Below, piece after piece: positions 1-8,003 of a DNA stretch of 16,555 nt. The DNA is from Planctomycetaceae bacterium UBA6894 (GTDB taxonomy: Bacteria; Planctomycetota; Planctomycetia; Gemmatales; Gemmataceae), in NCBI GenBank assembly GCA_002451275.1, contig DKBS01000187.1, forward strand, positions 20,796-37,350, read 5' to 3'. Numbering within the stretch: position 1 is the stretch's first letter; each line of letters begins with the position of its first letter. The notes under the pieces are model-generated. The model searched no databases and was not told where the DNA came from. It saw nothing but the letters and a program-made list of their open reading frames with translations. Both the position numbers and the translations under genes were made by a program.

Positions 1-2046
1 TGGGGCCATCACCGGGGGCACATCGTCGTAGTCCATCGGGTGATCGACCGAGTAGTCCGGTTCGCTGCGCCGCATGCCGCGCTCGATCTTGCGGACATCG
101 GCTGGCAGTTCATCGATGAACGAGCTGGGGATGGTGTAGGTGGTCCGGCCCCGGAATTCGCGCAGTCGGGCGTGCGACAGTTGCAGTTCCTGCATCGCGC
201 GGGTCATGCCCACAAAACACAACCGCCGTTCTTCCTCCAGTTCCAGCTCGTTGTCCAGGCTGCGTTCGTGGGGCAGCAGGCCCTGTTCCAATGCGACCAT
301 GAACACCACGGGGAATTCCAGACCCTTGGCGGCGTGCATGGTCATGATGGTCACGCTTTCCTGGCTGGTGTTGAACCCGTCCAGGTCGCTGGCCAGCGAG
401 ATGTTCTCAAGGAATCCGGCAACATCGTTGGCCGGGTCCAGTTGCGCGAACTGCCGCGCCGCCGTGATCAGTTCCTCGATGTTGGCCAGGTGGTCCTGAT
501 CGGCGTCGTCGGTCTTTTTCAGCGCCGCCTTGTAACCCGTCTCGTCCAGCACCTTGACCAGCGCCTGGTCCGGCGGGCCGGCGGCTAGCGGTGAGAGCTT
601 CTCGATCAATCGCGCGAATTTCACCACGGCCTGGGCGGCGCGGCCGGTCAGGCCCGGTATGAACTCCGCCTGTCCCGCGGCCTCCAGCAAGGAAAGGTCG
701 CGCGCCCGTGCGTGGGCTTCGATGTGCTCGATGCTGGTCTTGCCTATGCCGCGCGCGGGTTCGTTCACCACCCGCAGGAACGACACATCATCCTTCGGGT
801 TGCACAGGAGGCGCAGGTACCCCAACGCGTCCTTGTTTTCCTTGCGCTCGAAGAAGGCCAGACCCTTGACGATCTGGAACGGGATCCGGTGCTTGATGAA
901 GGCCTGCTCCAGGGCGCGGGTCAGTGCGTTCATGCGGACCAGCACCGCGAAGTCGCGCAGCGACCTGCGCCCGGCCTGGATCTCGTCACGGATGCGCAGG
1001 GCGACACCCTCGGCCTCGCTGTCCTGGTTCTCGTAGGCCACCACCTCCACCGGACGCCCCTTGGGGTTGTGGGTGGTTTGAACCTTCGGCTTGCGCTGTC
1101 GGTTGTTCGCGATCAGCGCGTCCGCCGCCTTCAGGATGGACTGCGTCGAACGGTGGTTCGCGCCCAGCAGGATGGTCTTCGAGGTCGGGTAGTCCCGCTC
1201 AAAGTCGAGGATGTTGCGTATGTCCGATCCGCGGAATTTGTAGATGCTCTGGTCGGGATCGCCCACCACGAACAGGTTCGGGTGGTGCTGGCAGAGCTGC
1301 CGGGCGATCGCGTATTGCGCCAGATTGGTGTCCTGATACTCATCCACCAGCAGGTATTTCCACCGCGCGTCGCAACGGGCCCGCAATTCCTGGTTCTGCT
1401 TCAGGGCCATGGCCGGCAGGTACAGCAGGTCGTCGAAATCGAGCGCGTTGGCCTGCCTCAGTCGCTTCTGGTAGGCGGGGTAGGCCAATGCCACCTGCTT
1501 CGACCAGTAATCGGCGGCTTGCGCCTCGTAGGCTGCGGGGGAAAGCAGCAGGTTCTTGGCCTTGGAGATGGCGGCGCTCACCCGGTCGGGGTTGAATCGC
1601 GTGTCGTCCAGCCCGGCGTCTTCCAGCGCGGTTTTGGTCATCCGCAGGCGGTCGGACTGGTCGTAGATCAGGAAACCCCGGTCAATGCCCGCCTGCTCCG
1701 CGTACTGGCGCAGGAACTTCACCCCGAAACTGTGGAAAGTGCTCACCTGAAGCCGGGTGCCGGGAAGCAGCGCCTCCACGCGGGCGCGCATCTCCCCCGC
1801 CGCCTTGTTGGTGAAGGTGATGGCAAGAATCTGGTGCTCTGGAATCCCCTGCGTCAGCAGCCAGACAAGACGGCGGGTGATCACTCTGGTTTTTCCCGAA
1901 CCCGGGCCAGCCAGGATCAGGGCCGGCCCGTCCTTGTGTGTGACCGCCTGCTTCTGCGAATCGGTCAGACCTTCCAGGAGCGATTCTTGCGAGGGGGGCG
2001 CTTGGAAAAGGGTGCCGGTGCCGTCGTCCGTTGGAAAAAGTGACAT
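1..2046 (-). CDS. pcrA: UvrD/PcrA-type superfamily 1 DNA helicase (C-terminus beyond window)
   Basis: ATP-dependent 3'-5' DNA helicase of the UvrD/Rep/PcrA family, acting in repair and replication restart in the cytoplasm. I translated the reverse strand from the ATG at 2046; the frame stays open to base 1, giving 682 codons without a stop. Visible motifs in order: Q-motif-like LTDSQKQAV (about 27-35), Walker A AGPGSGKT (46-53), TFTNKAAGEMRARV (motif Ia), TFHSFG (Ib), Walker B DEYQDTN (235-241), GDPDQSIYKFRG (from 262, motif III), MTMHAAKGLEF (568-578, motif V) and VGMTRA (612-617, motif VI). Family members usually have about 700-780 residues, so only the C-terminal tail is missing. The start has no strong Shine-Dalgarno but places the Q motif at the usual distance. 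It is transcribed away from the methyltransferase gene. PcrA versus UvrD cannot be separated from this alone. Confidence 0.95.
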   Translation of the reverse strand, partial: MSLFPTDDGTGTLFQAPPSQESLLEGLTDSQKQAVTHKDGPALILAGPGSGKTRVITRRLVWLLTQGIPEHQILAITFTNKAAGEMRARVEALLPGTRLQVSTFHSFGVKFLRQYAEQAGIDRGFLIYDQSDRLRMTKTALEDAGLDDTRFNPDRVSAAISKAKNLLLSPAAYEAQAADYWSKQVALAYPAYQKRLRQANALDFDDLLYLPAMALKQNQELRARCDARWKYLLVDEYQDTNLAQYAIARQLCQHHPNLFVVGDPDQSIYKFRGSDIRNILDFERDYPTSKTILLGANHRSTQSILKAADALIANNRQRKPKVQTTHNPKGRPVEVVAYENQDSEAEGVALRIRDEIQAGRRSLRDFAVLVRMNALTRALEQAFIKHRIPFQIVKGLAFFERKENKDALGYLRLLCNPKDDVSFLRVVNEPARGIGKTSIEHIEAHARARDLSLLEAAGQAEFIPGLTGRAAQAVVKFARLIEKLSPLAAGPPDQALVKVLDETGYKAALKKTDDADQDHLANIEELITAARQFAQLDPANDVAGFLENISLASDLDGFNTSQESVTIMTMHAAKGLEFPVVFMVALEQGLLPHERSLDNELELEEERRLCFVGMTRAMQELQLSHARLREFRGRTTYTIPSSFIDELPADVRKIERGMRRSEPDYSVDHPMDYDDVPPVMAP

Positions 2047-2267
2047 GCCGCTGGGGTCTCGATACTTCCGAACTGCCCGGCAACCGGGTGGCAAAACCTG
2101 GCGCGGGACATCCTTGTCCAAGCATCGTACGCCTCCGCAGGGGTGGTACCAAGGGGCTGCCCGCGAACCTGCCTTGTCGCTGGTCCGGCCGATGGCTTAC
2201 TCTTGGCCCAACTACGGATTGCCAGACAATTTATGGCAGATCTGCAAACCTTGGGGAGCCTTGACAG
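2047..2267. promoter_or_regulatory. divergent intergenic region
   Basis: This 221-base gap separates the divergent helicase and methyltransferase genes and so must hold promoters for both. I see no strong sigma-70 pair. A short inverted repeat TGCCA...TGGCA lies around 2222-2240, about 30 bases before the methyltransferase start, and could be an operator or chance. GGGGAG at 2253-2258 is a modest ribosome binding site for the ATG at 2268. Confidence 0.4.
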
Positions 2268-3872
2268 ATGTTCCAGACTGTGCAGCCTATTCAGTCTAAC
2301 AAGCCCGGCACTTCCTATGATGATGTGCCCTATGTCTCCCGGGCTTTCATCCAAACTCATCCCCAGCGCCTGGCATTTATTGGTCGCCTGTTTGGCATGA
2401 ACCCCACCCCTCCCAGCATCGCCCGGGTTCTGGAGTTGGGCTGCGCCTCGGGTGGCAACCTGATTCCGTTGGCCCAGCGGTATCCCGGCATGGAAATCCT
2501 GGGCTTGGACCTTTCCAAGGTCCAGGTGGAGCAGGGGATGGCCGAGATCAAGGCCTTGGGTCTGAAGAATATTGAGCTGCGCCAGGCGGACTTGGGCGCC
2601 TACAAGCCCGCGAAGGATGGCAAGTTTGATTATGTGCTTTGCCACGGGGTGTATAGCTGGGTGCCCGAGTCCGTGCGGGATGCCATCATGCGCATCTGCC
2701 GCGAGGCCCTCACCGAGAACGGCATCGCCTACATCAGCTACAACTGCTACCCGGGCTGGAAGATGCGCGAGATCATTCGCGACGCCATGAATTTCCATGC
2801 CGGCACGAGGCCCACGCCCGCAGAACGGGTGCAGCAGTCGCGGGCCATCATCAACTTCATCACCGAAATCTCCGAAAAGGACAGTGCTTTCGGCAAGATC
2901 CTCCAGGCCGAGGCCGACCTGTTGAAGGTGGTCTCCGATGATTACCTGCTGCACGAGCACCTCGAAGAACACAACGAGCCGTGCTACTTCAAGGATTTTG
3001 TCGCCAAGGCCGGTGCCAGCAAGCTTGCCTACCTGGGTGAGGCCCAACTGGAGGAGATGATCCCGCATCACCTGGGGCCCAAGGTGATGGATGCGCTCAA
3101 CCGGGTTTCCGGCGGCAATATCCTGGCCATCGAGCAATATCTCGACTTTTTCCGGAACCGGCGTTTCCGTCGCACTCTCCTGGTGCGCGAGGAACTCGCC
3201 GCCGGGCTCAAGCGCGACATCTCCGCGGAAGGCTTGGCCAAGTTCCATGTGGCCGGGGCCTTCAAGATCGAGGGGGACGCTCCCCTCCATACCACCGTGG
3301 AGCAGAAGTTTTCCGACAGCGAGGGACGCAACTTGGCCAGCACCCAGCCGATGGCCAAGGCGATGATGCACGCGCTCAATGATGCTTGGCCCGAGACCTT
3401 GACCATCCCCCAGTGGAAGGAAAAGGCCACCGCCAAGCTGAAGGACCACCCCGAACATTTGCAGGGTGCGGACAAGCTGTTTGAGGAAGTGCTCGTGCGG
3501 GGCTTCGCCAACGGCCTGTTCCATGTCGTGGATGAGCCGGTAACCAGCGGTTCGGCCGACATCGAAAAACCGGTCGCCAGCCCGTTTGCCCGCCTTCGGG
3601 CCAGTAACAATAGCCGCGAGGTTTCCAACTCCTGGCACCAGACCATCAATCTCAACGACCTGCAACTGGCGCTGGTCCAGTTGATGGATGGTACCCGCGA
3701 CCGGGAAGCAATTCTGCAGGCGATCATCGACAAATGTGTCGCAGGCGATCTCAAACTGGCCAACAACAATGTGCCCATCACCGACAAGCCAACCATTGAA
3801 CACCTGGTACGGCAGCTTATTCCCCAAGCCATCAAGGATCTGCGTCGCCTCGGGTTGCTGGTCCAGGCCTGA
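2268..3872 (+). CDS. class I SAM-dependent methyltransferase with methyltransferase regulatory domain
   Basis: Cytoplasmic protein of 534 residues. The N-terminal third is a Rossmann-fold methyltransferase: motif I VLELGCASGGN (54-64), the acidic strand-2 end GLDLSK (about 79-84), QADL (about 107) and FDYVLCHGVYSWVPE (about 120-134). The middle part (about 205-300) matches what I know of the methyltransferase regulatory domain (PF10119), including HEHLEEHNEPCYFKDF. The C-terminal part (about 450-534) is the variable segment common in these roughly 500-550-residue proteins. The substrate is unknown for the family. The ATG at 2268 has GGGGAG nine bases upstream. The MFS gene follows after 42 bases on the same strand, so they may be co-transcribed. 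Confidence 0.9.
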   Translation: MFQTVQPIQSNKPGTSYDDVPYVSRAFIQTHPQRLAFIGRLFGMNPTPPSIARVLELGCASGGNLIPLAQRYPGMEILGLDLSKVQVEQGMAEIKALGLKNIELRQADLGAYKPAKDGKFDYVLCHGVYSWVPESVRDAIMRICREALTENGIAYISYNCYPGWKMREIIRDAMNFHAGTRPTPAERVQQSRAIINFITEISEKDSAFGKILQAEADLLKVVSDDYLLHEHLEEHNEPCYFKDFVAKAGASKLAYLGEAQLEEMIPHHLGPKVMDALNRVSGGNILAIEQYLDFFRNRRFRRTLLVREELAAGLKRDISAEGLAKFHVAGAFKIEGDAPLHTTVEQKFSDSEGRNLASTQPMAKAMMHALNDAWPETLTIPQWKEKATAKLKDHPEHLQGADKLFEEVLVRGFANGLFHVVDEPVTSGSADIEKPVASPFARLRASNNSREVSNSWHQTINLNDLQLALVQLMDGTRDREAILQAIIDKCVAGDLKLANNNVPITDKPTIEHLVRQLIPQAIKDLRRLGLLVQA

Positions 3873-3914
3873 TAATAGGTTGGCGGACAGGGGGTCCAGG
3901 CTGGAATATCGACC

Positions 3915-5144
3915 ATGATTGCCCGTTTGGCCCTGATGCTTTTCCTGCAGAACGCGGTCAACGGCGTGCTGGTGCCCATGTTTTCCGTGCGCCTGCACGA
4001 CATGGGTTTCACGCCCTGGCAGGTGGCCATGTGCAGTGCCACCAACGGCATGATCGCCATGGCTGCCCCCCTGATGGGGCAGGTGGCTGACCGGTGGGTC
4101 TCCCCCAACCGGTGCCTTGCCGCCTGTGGCGTTTGGTGCGCGGCGGCCATGGTGGCCATGGCTTTCGCCCAGTCTTATGGCGCCATGTTCCTGGGCGCGC
4201 TTGTTTATTGGCTGGGCGCGGTTCCCATGTCGCTCATGTGCTCAAGCATCGCCTTCAGCCTGCTGGACAATCCGGAGCGTGATTTTGGCAAGGTGCGGGT
4301 GTGGGGCACCATCGGCTGGATGACGCCAGCCTGGGTGCTCCTGGGGTGGAGCGCCCTGATGGGATGGGACACGCACGCATCCATGACCCCCTATTTGTTT
4401 TTGGGTGCGGGCCTGTCGCTCTTTTTGGGGGCTTTCGCGCTCACGCTTCCTGTCACGAAGCCTCGGTCCCAGGGTGTCGCTAGGGTGGCACCTCTGGAGG
4501 CCCTGAGGTTGATCAAGGGGACCACGTTCGCCTGCTTTGTCCTAGCTATCTTTGGCTGGTGTCTGGTCCATCCCTTCAATGTTCAGGGAACGCCGCTGCT
4601 GCTCAAGGATCTGCTCACCCAGGCCGGCGGCGAAAAGGCTGCCGGGTGGCTGCCTGCTGTTCTCACCCTGGGGCAGATCAATGAGGTGGGAACCATGTTG
4701 CTGTTTCCCCTGGTCATTCGGGCCATCGGCAAGCGTGGCAGCATGATCCTTGGATTGGGGGCCTGGCTGGTCACACTCCTGATGCTTTCGGCGGGCAAGC
4801 CCCTGGCCATGGTGGTGGGTTCTTTGCTGCTGAACGGGTTGGTGATCACCAACTTTCTCATGGCCGGCCAAGTCTACCTCAACGGCGAGGTGACTGGGGA
4901 TTTGCGCGCCTCGGTTCAGTCGCTTTTTTTCACCGTGCAGGGCTTTGGCCTGATGGCAGGCAACCTGATTTTCGGTGCATTGCGCGACGCCATCCCCGAG
5001 GGGGAATTTGAATCCGACCTGCCGGCGATCTTTTTTATCGGCGCGGTGATCACCGCGCTGATTTACGGGGTGTTTCTTCTGGGATTCAGGCCCGGTAAAT
5101 CAGTGTCCGCCAAGGCGGATGAAACGGAAACCAACCCCGCCTGA
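3915..5144 (+). CDS. MFS permease, nucleoside:H+ symporter-like
   Basis: Inner-membrane transporter of 409 residues with roughly ten to twelve hydrophobic segments. The first helix begins at the N-terminus (MIARLALMLFLQNAVNG) and the last ends near residue 395, followed by a short polar tail. MGQVADRWVS (about 55-64) is the MFS loop-2/3 signature, and RVWGTIGWM (128-136) is typical of the Nuc_H_symport/NupG-like group. The substrate cannot be read from the sequence; a nucleoside or similar small polar molecule is the family-based guess. The ATG at 3915 has only a weak ribosome binding site. The acyltransferase gene starts 35 bases after its TGA stop, suggesting one operon. Confidence 0.88.
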   Translation: MIARLALMLFLQNAVNGVLVPMFSVRLHDMGFTPWQVAMCSATNGMIAMAAPLMGQVADRWVSPNRCLAACGVWCAAAMVAMAFAQSYGAMFLGALVYWLGAVPMSLMCSSIAFSLLDNPERDFGKVRVWGTIGWMTPAWVLLGWSALMGWDTHASMTPYLFLGAGLSLFLGAFALTLPVTKPRSQGVARVAPLEALRLIKGTTFACFVLAIFGWCLVHPFNVQGTPLLLKDLLTQAGGEKAAGWLPAVLTLGQINEVGTMLLFPLVIRAIGKRGSMILGLGAWLVTLLMLSAGKPLAMVVGSLLLNGLVITNFLMAGQVYLNGEVTGDLRASVQSLFFTVQGFGLMAGNLIFGALRDAIPEGEFESDLPAIFFIGAVITALIYGVFLLGFRPGKSVSAKADETETNPA

Positions 5145-5179
5145 AGCCTGGTTGGGTGCGGGGGTGACGGAGACAGGTC

Positions 5180-6145
5180 ATGGCCAAGGGCGCGAAACCG
5201 CTTCTCAACTTCGCCGTCTATCTAATGGTCCGCCTGATGGTGGGTGTGATCCAGGCCATCCCTTACCGCGCCGGACTGGCGCTGGCGGACGGGTTGGCAT
5301 GGCTGGCCTACCGGTTGGACAGGCGCCACCGCATGGTGGCCCACGAGAACCTGGCTTTCGCGTTTCCCGACACCATGGGAGACCATGTTCCCGGCGGCGC
5401 GAAGCGGCGCGATGCCATGGTGCGCGCCACGCTGCGCCACTTCTGCCGGCTGGTTATTGAGATGATCTGGCTTCCACGGTTGTTCCAGGTGGGCAGTTGG
5501 AAACGGCACATCGATCTGGGTGAGAATCCGGCTCCGCTGGTGCGCCTGCTCCTGTCCGGCCGGCCGATGCTCCTGGCCACCGGCCATTTCGGCAATTGGG
5601 AAATGGCCGGGTACATGCTGGGACTGCTGGGCTTCAAGACTTTCGCCATCGCGCGCGTTCTGGACAATCCATACCTGGAAAGCTTCCTGAGGCGCTTTCG
5701 CCAGCGCACCGGCCAAACCATCCTGGCCAAGAAGGGGGATTTCGACCAGATCCAGGGGGTGCTTGGCGCGGGCGGGATTTTGGCGACCCTGGCCGATCAG
5801 GACGCGGGGCCCAAGGGCCAGTTTGTTCCTTTCTTCAACCGCCCGGCCTCCACGCACAAGGCCCTTGCCCTGATGGCGCTGGAGTACGACACCCCCGTGG
5901 TGGTGGTGGGGCTTGCCAAGTTGGGGGAACCGTTGCGGTACCGGCTCGAGGTGGAGGAGATCCTCGAGCCTGCCGATTTCAAGAACGAGCCTGCTTCGGT
6001 GGCCGCCTTGACGACCCGTTACACCGCAGCCTTGGAGCGCATGATCCGCCGTCACCCCGAACAGTACTTCTGGCTGCACCGTCGATGGAAGCATCAGCCG
6101 CCGGTCCGGAAGCCCAAGAAAGTGGAGGCAACGGCAGCCGCCTGA
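5180..6145 (+). CDS. lysophospholipid/lipid A acyltransferase family protein (LpxL/HtrB-like)
   Basis: Membrane-associated acyltransferase of 321 residues, family PF03279, which transfers acyl chains to lipid A precursors or related lipids at the inner face of the inner membrane. The N-terminus carries a hydrophobic anchor (about 8-46). The catalytic HX4E motif is HFGNWE, with H136 and E141. Other family features are the ENLAFAFPD segment (about 56-64), ILATLADQDAG (about 198-208), a GQFVPFFNRPAST segment and a C-terminal QYFWLHRRWK, a classical ending of LpxL-type enzymes. GGAG at 5169-5172, seven bases before the ATG, supports the start. The exact acyl donor and acceptor are unknown. It fits an organism with a Gram-negative-type outer membrane. 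Confidence 0.93.
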   Translation: MAKGAKPLLNFAVYLMVRLMVGVIQAIPYRAGLALADGLAWLAYRLDRRHRMVAHENLAFAFPDTMGDHVPGGAKRRDAMVRATLRHFCRLVIEMIWLPRLFQVGSWKRHIDLGENPAPLVRLLLSGRPMLLATGHFGNWEMAGYMLGLLGFKTFAIARVLDNPYLESFLRRFRQRTGQTILAKKGDFDQIQGVLGAGGILATLADQDAGPKGQFVPFFNRPASTHKALALMALEYDTPVVVVGLAKLGEPLRYRLEVEEILEPADFKNEPASVAALTTRYTAALERMIRRHPEQYFWLHRRWKHQPPVRKPKKVEATAAA

Positions 6146-6325
6146 GCCTTTTCCAAGTAACGAATGGCTCATGATTATGGGGGAGTGGGAATTCGACTCT
6201 TATGTCCTTAATTCCCCGGCTTGATAAAGAAATTTTAAAAATTCCCAAAAATGGTTCCGTTTAGGCTTGTCAGTCGATCAAGGCCGATTGATAGTGGTAG
6301 AGGACATATTTAAGGAACGACCTGC
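6146..6325. other. AT-rich intergenic region with inverted repeat
   Basis: This 180-base gap is much richer in A and T than its surroundings (especially 6222-6252), which suits a promoter region. It holds a 7-base inverted repeat GGGAATT (6187-6193) / AATTCCC (6210-6216) with a 16-base loop, possibly the end of the acyltransferase transcript or an operator. No coding sequence is visible. Confidence 0.4.
6267..6295 (+). promoter_or_regulatory. candidate sigma-70-like promoter for the small secreted protein gene
   Basis: TTGTCA (6267-6272, 5 of 6 matches to TTGACA) and GATAGT (6290-6295, 4 of 6 matches to TATAAT) are separated by exactly 17 bases. Transcription would start near 6302, leaving a 5' leader of about 24 bases. 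A short inverted repeat ATCAA (6277-6281) / TTGAT (6288-6292) lies in the spacer and could bind a regulator. This is a by-eye match only. Confidence 0.4.
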
Positions 6326-6703
6326 ATGTTCCGCACCTTCCTCCAACACCTGCGCACTGTCGCCACCCTCGCGGTGGTGCTGTTTGCATGGATGGGTGTT
6401 GGTGCGGATGCCCGCGCAGGTTGTGGCGACAATGGCTATGTGGTCCAGCGCGCCGGTGGTGAGGTGGTGGTGGTCACGCCATCCAATCCCCGCTGCCCCT
6501 GCAAAGGGCTCAGTTGCCAAAAGCAGGAAGTTCCCGCCGCTCCTTTTGTTCCCCCCGCCTCCACGGTCAGCTTCCAGGATGCCTGGAAACAACTCGCTGA
6601 TGAAGTGGAAGTTAGTGGCTTGATCGTGCCGGTCTGGCCAGGTCAGGTGCCTGCCGCATTGGCCGGTTTCCGCGGCGATATATTTCAGCCTCCTCGAGCC
6701 TGA
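6326..6703 (+). CDS. small secreted Cys-containing protein, unknown function
   Basis: A 125-residue protein that I cannot assign to a named family. It has a clear Sec signal peptide: basic start (R3, R10), hydrophobic core (about 11-27) and likely cleavage after ADARA (31). The mature part begins with GCGDNGYVV and has a CPCKGLSC cluster (C57, C59, C64) plus C33, followed by a Pro/Ala-rich stretch. Similar planctomycete hypothetical proteins, as I recall, share a GCGDY start and a PCxGPxC motif. The Cys residues may form disulfides or bind a metal. AAGGAACGA just upstream of the ATG is the ribosome binding site. It lies upstream of two DUF1559 genes on the same strand. Confidence 0.75.
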   Translation: MFRTFLQHLRTVATLAVVLFAWMGVGADARAGCGDNGYVVQRAGGEVVVVTPSNPRCPCKGLSCQKQEVPAAPFVPPASTVSFQDAWKQLADEVEVSGLIVPVWPGQVPAALAGFRGDIFQPPRA

Positions 6704-6892
6704 TTCCATCCTTTGGACGCCAGTGGCGTCATTCCATTCCCACAGGAATTCGGGCACGCACTCTCCCAAGAGCGCCTGCTCAACTTTCGCCGGGTGTGGT
6801 GTTCAACCGGTGGTTCCGTCTCCTTATTAAGCCGAGACCGGATCGACCCAGGGTGGAGTGAAGGCAACAAATAGAATTTGAGGAGTTTACCC
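6704..6892. other. intergenic region with short hairpin
   Basis: A 189-base gap before the first DUF1559 gene. A perfect short hairpin GACGCC-AGT-GGCGTC lies at 6716-6730, just after the preceding stop, but without a T-tract, so it is a weak terminator candidate. No convincing promoter pair was found; TATTAA near 6827 could be a poor -10 box. Confidence 0.3.
6880..6885 (+). promoter_or_regulatory. ribosome binding site deciding the DUF1559 start
   Basis: GAGGAG lies seven bases before the ATG at 6893. It overlaps the possible TTG start at 6878, which would place the binding site inside the gene, so the ATG is preferred. Confidence 0.8.
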
Positions 6893-7894
6893 ATGTCCAA
6901 GAACATGGTTCGGGGATATTCCCGCCGTGGTTTCACGCTGATCGAGTTGCTGGTTGTCATTGCCATCATCGCTGTTTTGGTCGGGCTTCTGGTTCCGGCG
7001 GTCCAAAAAGTGCGTGAGTCGGCGAATCGGATGAAATGCGCGAACAACCTGAAGCAGTTGGGGTTGGCACTTCATAACTATGAGGGGACCAACGGTTCAT
7101 TCCCACCTGTTTGCACCATCAGTCAGTCGGCCCAGTCGACAAGTTACAGTGCCCAGGCGCTCATTTTGCCTTTCATTGAGCAGGACAATCTCAACAAATT
7201 GATTGACTTTTCAAAGCCTTACACCACCCAGGTCGCCGTTTCAGGAGTCCGGGTTCCTGTTTTCCTGTGCCCGAGCGAAATTAAGGACCGACCGGACACC
7301 TCCATCGCCGGGATCGTCCACTATCCAATCAATTATGCGGTCGGTTCAGGTACCTGGTTCCAGTTCGATCCTGTTTCGGGCAGTTCGGGGAACGGTGCTT
7401 TCGCCGTCAACAGGCGCATGAAAATAGCCGATTTTCCCGATGGTTTGAGCAACACGGTCGGGATTAGCGAAACCAAGGCTTACACGCCTGTGGTTCGCGA
7501 CGGCGGAAAGCCCACTGGCCTGAATGTTGCCATGCCGAACACGCCTGCGGATGTTCTGGCCTTCGGGGGCAACCTGACCCCCGATTTGGGCCACACCCAA
7601 TGGCTCAACGGCATCATCATTCACACGGGGTACACCCACACCTTCCCGCCGAACACGCCGACAGTCCAGGTGTCGGGCGGGTCTTCCTACGATGTGGACT
7701 TCACCAGCAGTCGCCTGGGTGTCACCACAACGCAGACAACATACACTTCCATCACCGCCCGGAGTTATCACTCGGGCGGGGTCAATTCCTGCCTCATGGA
7801 TGGCAGTGTGCGTTTCACCTCCAACTCGGTTGGCCGTGATGTCTGGCGTGCCGCTGGCACGAGGGCTGGCGGCGAGGTTGCCGGGGACTTCTAG
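6893..7894 (+). CDS. DUF1559 domain-containing pseudopilin-like protein (first copy)
   Basis: A 333-residue surface or periplasmic protein of the planctomycete DUF1559 (SBP_bac_10) group. The N-terminus is a type IV pilin/type II secretion prepilin signal: SRRGFTLIELLVVIAIIAVLVGLLVPAV, with prepilin peptidase cleavage expected after the Gly of RRG and a single hydrophobic helix after it. Then comes the family segment AANRMKCANNLKQLGLALHNYE-like (here starting ESANRM), and near the C-terminus YHSGGVNSCLMDGSVRF, the H-x-G-G...D-G signature. The function of these proteins is unknown; large paralogous sets are usual in planctomycetes. The start at the ATG is fixed by GAGGAG at 6880-6885. Its first about 110 bases are nearly identical to those of the second copy. 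Confidence 0.95.
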   Translation: MSKNMVRGYSRRGFTLIELLVVIAIIAVLVGLLVPAVQKVRESANRMKCANNLKQLGLALHNYEGTNGSFPPVCTISQSAQSTSYSAQALILPFIEQDNLNKLIDFSKPYTTQVAVSGVRVPVFLCPSEIKDRPDTSIAGIVHYPINYAVGSGTWFQFDPVSGSSGNGAFAVNRRMKIADFPDGLSNTVGISETKAYTPVVRDGGKPTGLNVAMPNTPADVLAFGGNLTPDLGHTQWLNGIIIHTGYTHTFPPNTPTVQVSGGSSYDVDFTSSRLGVTTTQTTYTSITARSYHSGGVNSCLMDGSVRFTSNSVGRDVWRAAGTRAGGEVAGDF

Positions 7895-8003
7895 TCCGGG
7901 CTTCTCCCTTTGACCATCGGTAGTTCGGCCATAGGGTGCCGCCGGTGAGTCGTGTAATCAAAAAGTAGTTTAAAGAAACTAAAAGTTTATAAGGAGAAGT
8001 CGC
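7895..8003. other. short intergenic region upstream of the selenoprotein operon
   Basis: A 109-base gap. Its right half is very AT-rich and has a small hairpin TAGTTT-AAAG-AAACTA (7966-7981) directly before the strong ribosome binding site AAGGAG (7991-7996). The operon promoter may lie here, or transcription may continue from the first DUF1559 gene; no clear -35/-10 pair is visible. Confidence 0.35.

Noticed and set aside
712..2043. Plus-strand open frame of 443 codons opposite the helicase
   Set aside because: The minus strand carries all helicase motifs in order; this frame is the antisense shadow.
1965..3998. Long minus-strand open frame of 677 codons
   Set aside because: It lies antisense to the methyltransferase and overlaps the helicase start; its low-complexity His/Gly/Leu-rich translation matches no family and is a codon-bias shadow.
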